Shown in pieces: positions 5,912-7,131 of a DNA stretch of 7,131 bases. The position numbers and the translations under genes were made by a program. Location of the stretch: the NCBI GenBank assembly GCA_947165745.1, contig CAMVBO010000085.1, forward strand, positions 1 to 7,131, given 5' to 3'. Under the pieces are notes generated by a model. That model was given only the letters and a program-made list of their open reading frames with translations. It ran no database searches and was not told the origin of the DNA. This DNA is from an uncultured Clostridia bacterium. Lineage in GTDB: Bacteria > Bacillota_A > Clostridia > Christensenellales > Aristaeellaceae. Within the stretch, counting starts at the first letter, position 1. Each line of letters begins with the position of its first letter.

Positions 5912-5941
5912 ATTATAAAATCGAACACATGTTCGTGTCAA
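5912..5941 (-). promoter_or_regulatory. Consensus sigma-A promoter of the small SOS gene
   Basis: Read on the minus strand, a perfect TTGACA (complement of 5936-5941) and a perfect TATAAT (complement of 5912-5917) are separated by 18 nt. Transcription should start near 5905, leaving a leader of about 62 nt. A promoter this close to consensus would be very strong unless repressed, which fits the LexA box filling its spacer. Confidence 0.9.
5922..5935. promoter_or_regulatory. LexA (SOS) box
   Basis: CGAACACATGTTCG has perfect 6-bp inverted arms (CGAACA/TGTTCG) around CA. It fits the Gram-positive LexA/DinR consensus CGAACRNRYGTTYC at 13 of 14 positions on either strand. It lies inside the spacer between -35 and -10, ideal for blocking RNA polymerase. 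The only gene it can serve at this distance is the small one at 5709-5843; no plus-strand gene starts to its right. Confidence 0.88.
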
Positions 5942-6028
5942 GCAAAAACGGGCATTTATCATGCTTTTGTCGAGCCGTGTTCGATTAAGGGGGACGAAAC
6001 AGGACTTGCCGTAAAAGCACGATGCGGT

Positions 6029-6069
6029 AAAAAGAAAAAGCAGGACGGCGCAATGCCGCCCCTGCTTTT
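6029..6069 (-). terminator. Intrinsic terminator of fumC
   Basis: GCAGG (6040-6044) pairs with CCTGC (6061-6065), with an inner CGGC/GCCG stem across a small internal loop. On the minus strand the hairpin is followed by TTTTT (6035-6039), C, TTTTT (6029-6033). It begins about 70 nt after the fumC stop codon. A TTTT on the other side could give weak plus-strand termination too. Confidence 0.88.
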
Positions 6070-6138
6070 GGATATCTGCTGTTTGGCGAGTTGTTTAGAT
6101 AAGACTTCTATGTATTTACGCGGGTCTGGCTCACGGAC

Positions 6139-7131
6139 TTATGCCATCTCCTCTGGCTTGAAAACCTCGTCGAAGCGCTCTGCCGACAGGAAGCCCATCT
6201 TCACACAGGCCTCCTTGAGGGAGATGTTCTCCCTGTACGCCATCTTGGCGGTCTTTGCGGCGTTGTCATAGCCGATGTAGGGGTTCAGCGCCGTAACCAG
6301 CATCAGGCTGTTGTACAGGTTGTTGGCCATCTTCTCCCGGTCGGCGGTGATGCCGCTGACGCAGTTGTCGTTGAAGGATCGCAGCCCGTCCGCCAGCAAT
6401 CGCGTCGATTGGAGGAAGTTGTAGATCAGCACTGGCATAAACACGTTCAACTCGAAGTTGCCCTGGCTGGCGGCGAAACCCACGGCGGCGTCGTTGCCCA
6501 TCACCTGCACCGCCACCATGGTCATGGCCTCGCACTGGGTGGGGTTCACCTTGCCGGGCATGATGGAGGAACCGGGCTCATTTTCCGGGATGCGGATTTC
6601 GCCCAGGCCGCAGCGAGGACCGGAAGCCAGCCAGCGCACGTCGTTGGCGATCTTCATCAGGTTCGCGGCCAGCGCCTTCATCGCGCCGTGGGCGAACACC
6701 AGCGCGTCCTTGCCCGTCAGCGCGTGAAACTTGTTTTTGTCGGTGACGAAATCCTTGCCGGTCAGCTCCGAAACCGCCTTGGCCACCTCGGCGTCAAAGC
6801 CCTTCGGCGCGTTCAGTCCCGTGCCGACAGCGGTGCCGCCCAGAGCCAGCTTCTTAAGCGGCTCAAGCGCCGCCAGCAGCATGTCCCTGGGTGATTCTAT
6901 CAGCCCGCGCCAGCCCAGGATTTCCTGGGAAAACCGGATGGGGGTGGCGTCCTGCAAGTGGGTGCGTCCGGATTTCACGATGCCCGCGTTCTCCTTCTCC
7001 AGCCGCTTCAGCGTCTCAATGAAGCGGTCCATCTCAGGAATCAGCGCGTCCTCAATGGCCAGCACCGCCGCAATGTGCATGGCGGTGGGGAAGGTGTCGT
7101 TGCTGCTCTGGGACATGTTCACGTCGTCGTT
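6139..7131 (-). CDS. fumC: Fumarate hydratase class II (partial, 5' end outside window)
   Basis: This catalyses reversible hydration of fumarate to (S)-malate, a cytoplasmic homotetramer in the TCA or reductive fumarate branch. The frame is open to the window edge and begins NDDVNMSQSSNDTFPTA, matching E. coli FumC from about residue 131, so roughly 130 N-terminal residues are missing. The 330 residues present contain the catalytic Thr-His in KSGRTHLQDATP (local 57-58, E. coli T187-H188) and the flexible-loop signature GSSIMPGKVNPTQ with the catalytic Ser at local 188 (E. coli S318). K194 and N196 of that signature are also present. The spacing equals that of E. coli to the residue. NPTQCEAMTM and SQSSND, rather than the aspartase forms, favour fumarase over aspartate ammonia-lyase. 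The stop is TAA at 6139-6141, followed by its own terminator. An internal GTG at 7122 is not the true start. Confidence 0.96.
   Translation of the reverse strand, partial: NDDVNMSQSSNDTFPTAMHIAAVLAIEDALIPEMDRFIETLKRLEKENAGIVKSGRTHLQDATPIRFSQEILGWRGLIESPRDMLLAALEPLKKLALGGTAVGTGLNAPKGFDAEVAKAVSELTGKDFVTDKNKFHALTGKDALVFAHGAMKALAANLMKIANDVRWLASGPRCGLGEIRIPENEPGSSIMPGKVNPTQCEAMTMVAVQVMGNDAAVGFAASQGNFELNVFMPVLIYNFLQSTRLLADGLRSFNDNCVSGITADREKMANNLYNSLMLVTALNPYIGYDNAAKTAKMAYRENISLKEACVKMGFLSAERFDEVFKPEEMA

Noticed and set aside
5844..5928. Longer starts for the small SOS gene (5894, or a 71-codon alternative frame from 5928)
   Set aside because: The first has no ribosome site and lies about 11 nt after the predicted transcription start; the second starts upstream of transcription and in another frame.
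5971..5983. Possible second LexA box (CGAGCCGTGTTCG)
   Set aside because: The left arm is mismatched and the arm spacing is one base short of the LexA pattern.
5885..6271. Plus-strand 128-codon open frame
   Set aside because: It runs through the SOS promoter, the fumC terminator and the 3' end of fumC; no ribosome site and no domain.
6139..7131. Aspartate ammonia-lyase (aspA) instead of fumarase
   Set aside because: NPTQCEAMTM, SQSSND and residue-exact spacing of the active site fit FumC; aspartases differ at these positions.

Overview
This 7.1 kb window looks like chromosomal DNA of a GC-rich, gut-type anaerobic Clostridia (Firmicutes; a Christensenellales- or Oscillospirales-like lineage is my guess). 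The reasons are strong AGGAGG-type ribosome binding sites, a Gram-positive LexA (SOS) box, an ATC-hydrolase-family gene of the kind common in anaerobic Firmicutes, and the style of the exported binding protein. Lineage is inference; no rRNA or tRNA gene was seen.

Layout, left to right. (1) Plus strand, 75-3532: an exported type-3 solute-binding-like protein whose two lobes appear in swapped order, followed 65 nt later by a cytoplasmic GH31 alpha-glycosidase with all catalytic motifs. (2) 3533-4007: a non-coding, partly AT-rich spacer with several hairpins, a clear intrinsic terminator at 3677-3727, a short repeated CGYTCAAA motif and a promoter with a perfect TATAAT. (3) Plus strand, 4008-5658: an ATC-hydrolase-family protein; then a ruined gene that joins the start of an apparent metallo-beta-lactamase-fold hydrolase to the end of an apparent SAM methyltransferase; then a six-helix membrane protein of unknown function, closed by a strong terminator. 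(4) Minus strand, 7131-5709: the C-terminal 330 residues of fumarase class II (fumC) with its own terminator, then a previously uncalled 44-codon membrane peptide gene with a near-consensus promoter, a LexA box sitting exactly between its -35 and -10, and a perfect Shine-Dalgarno.

The genes do not form one pathway. The solute-binding protein and GH31 may be co-transcribed, and the ATC-hydrolase unit looks like an eroding operon. The most striking item is the minus-strand unit at 5709-5941: a stand-alone, apparently SOS-controlled, Arg-rich single-pass membrane peptide, similar in logic (not in sequence) to SOS-induced membrane toxins such as TisB or small SOS division inhibitors. The second most striking is the permuted binding protein at the left end.
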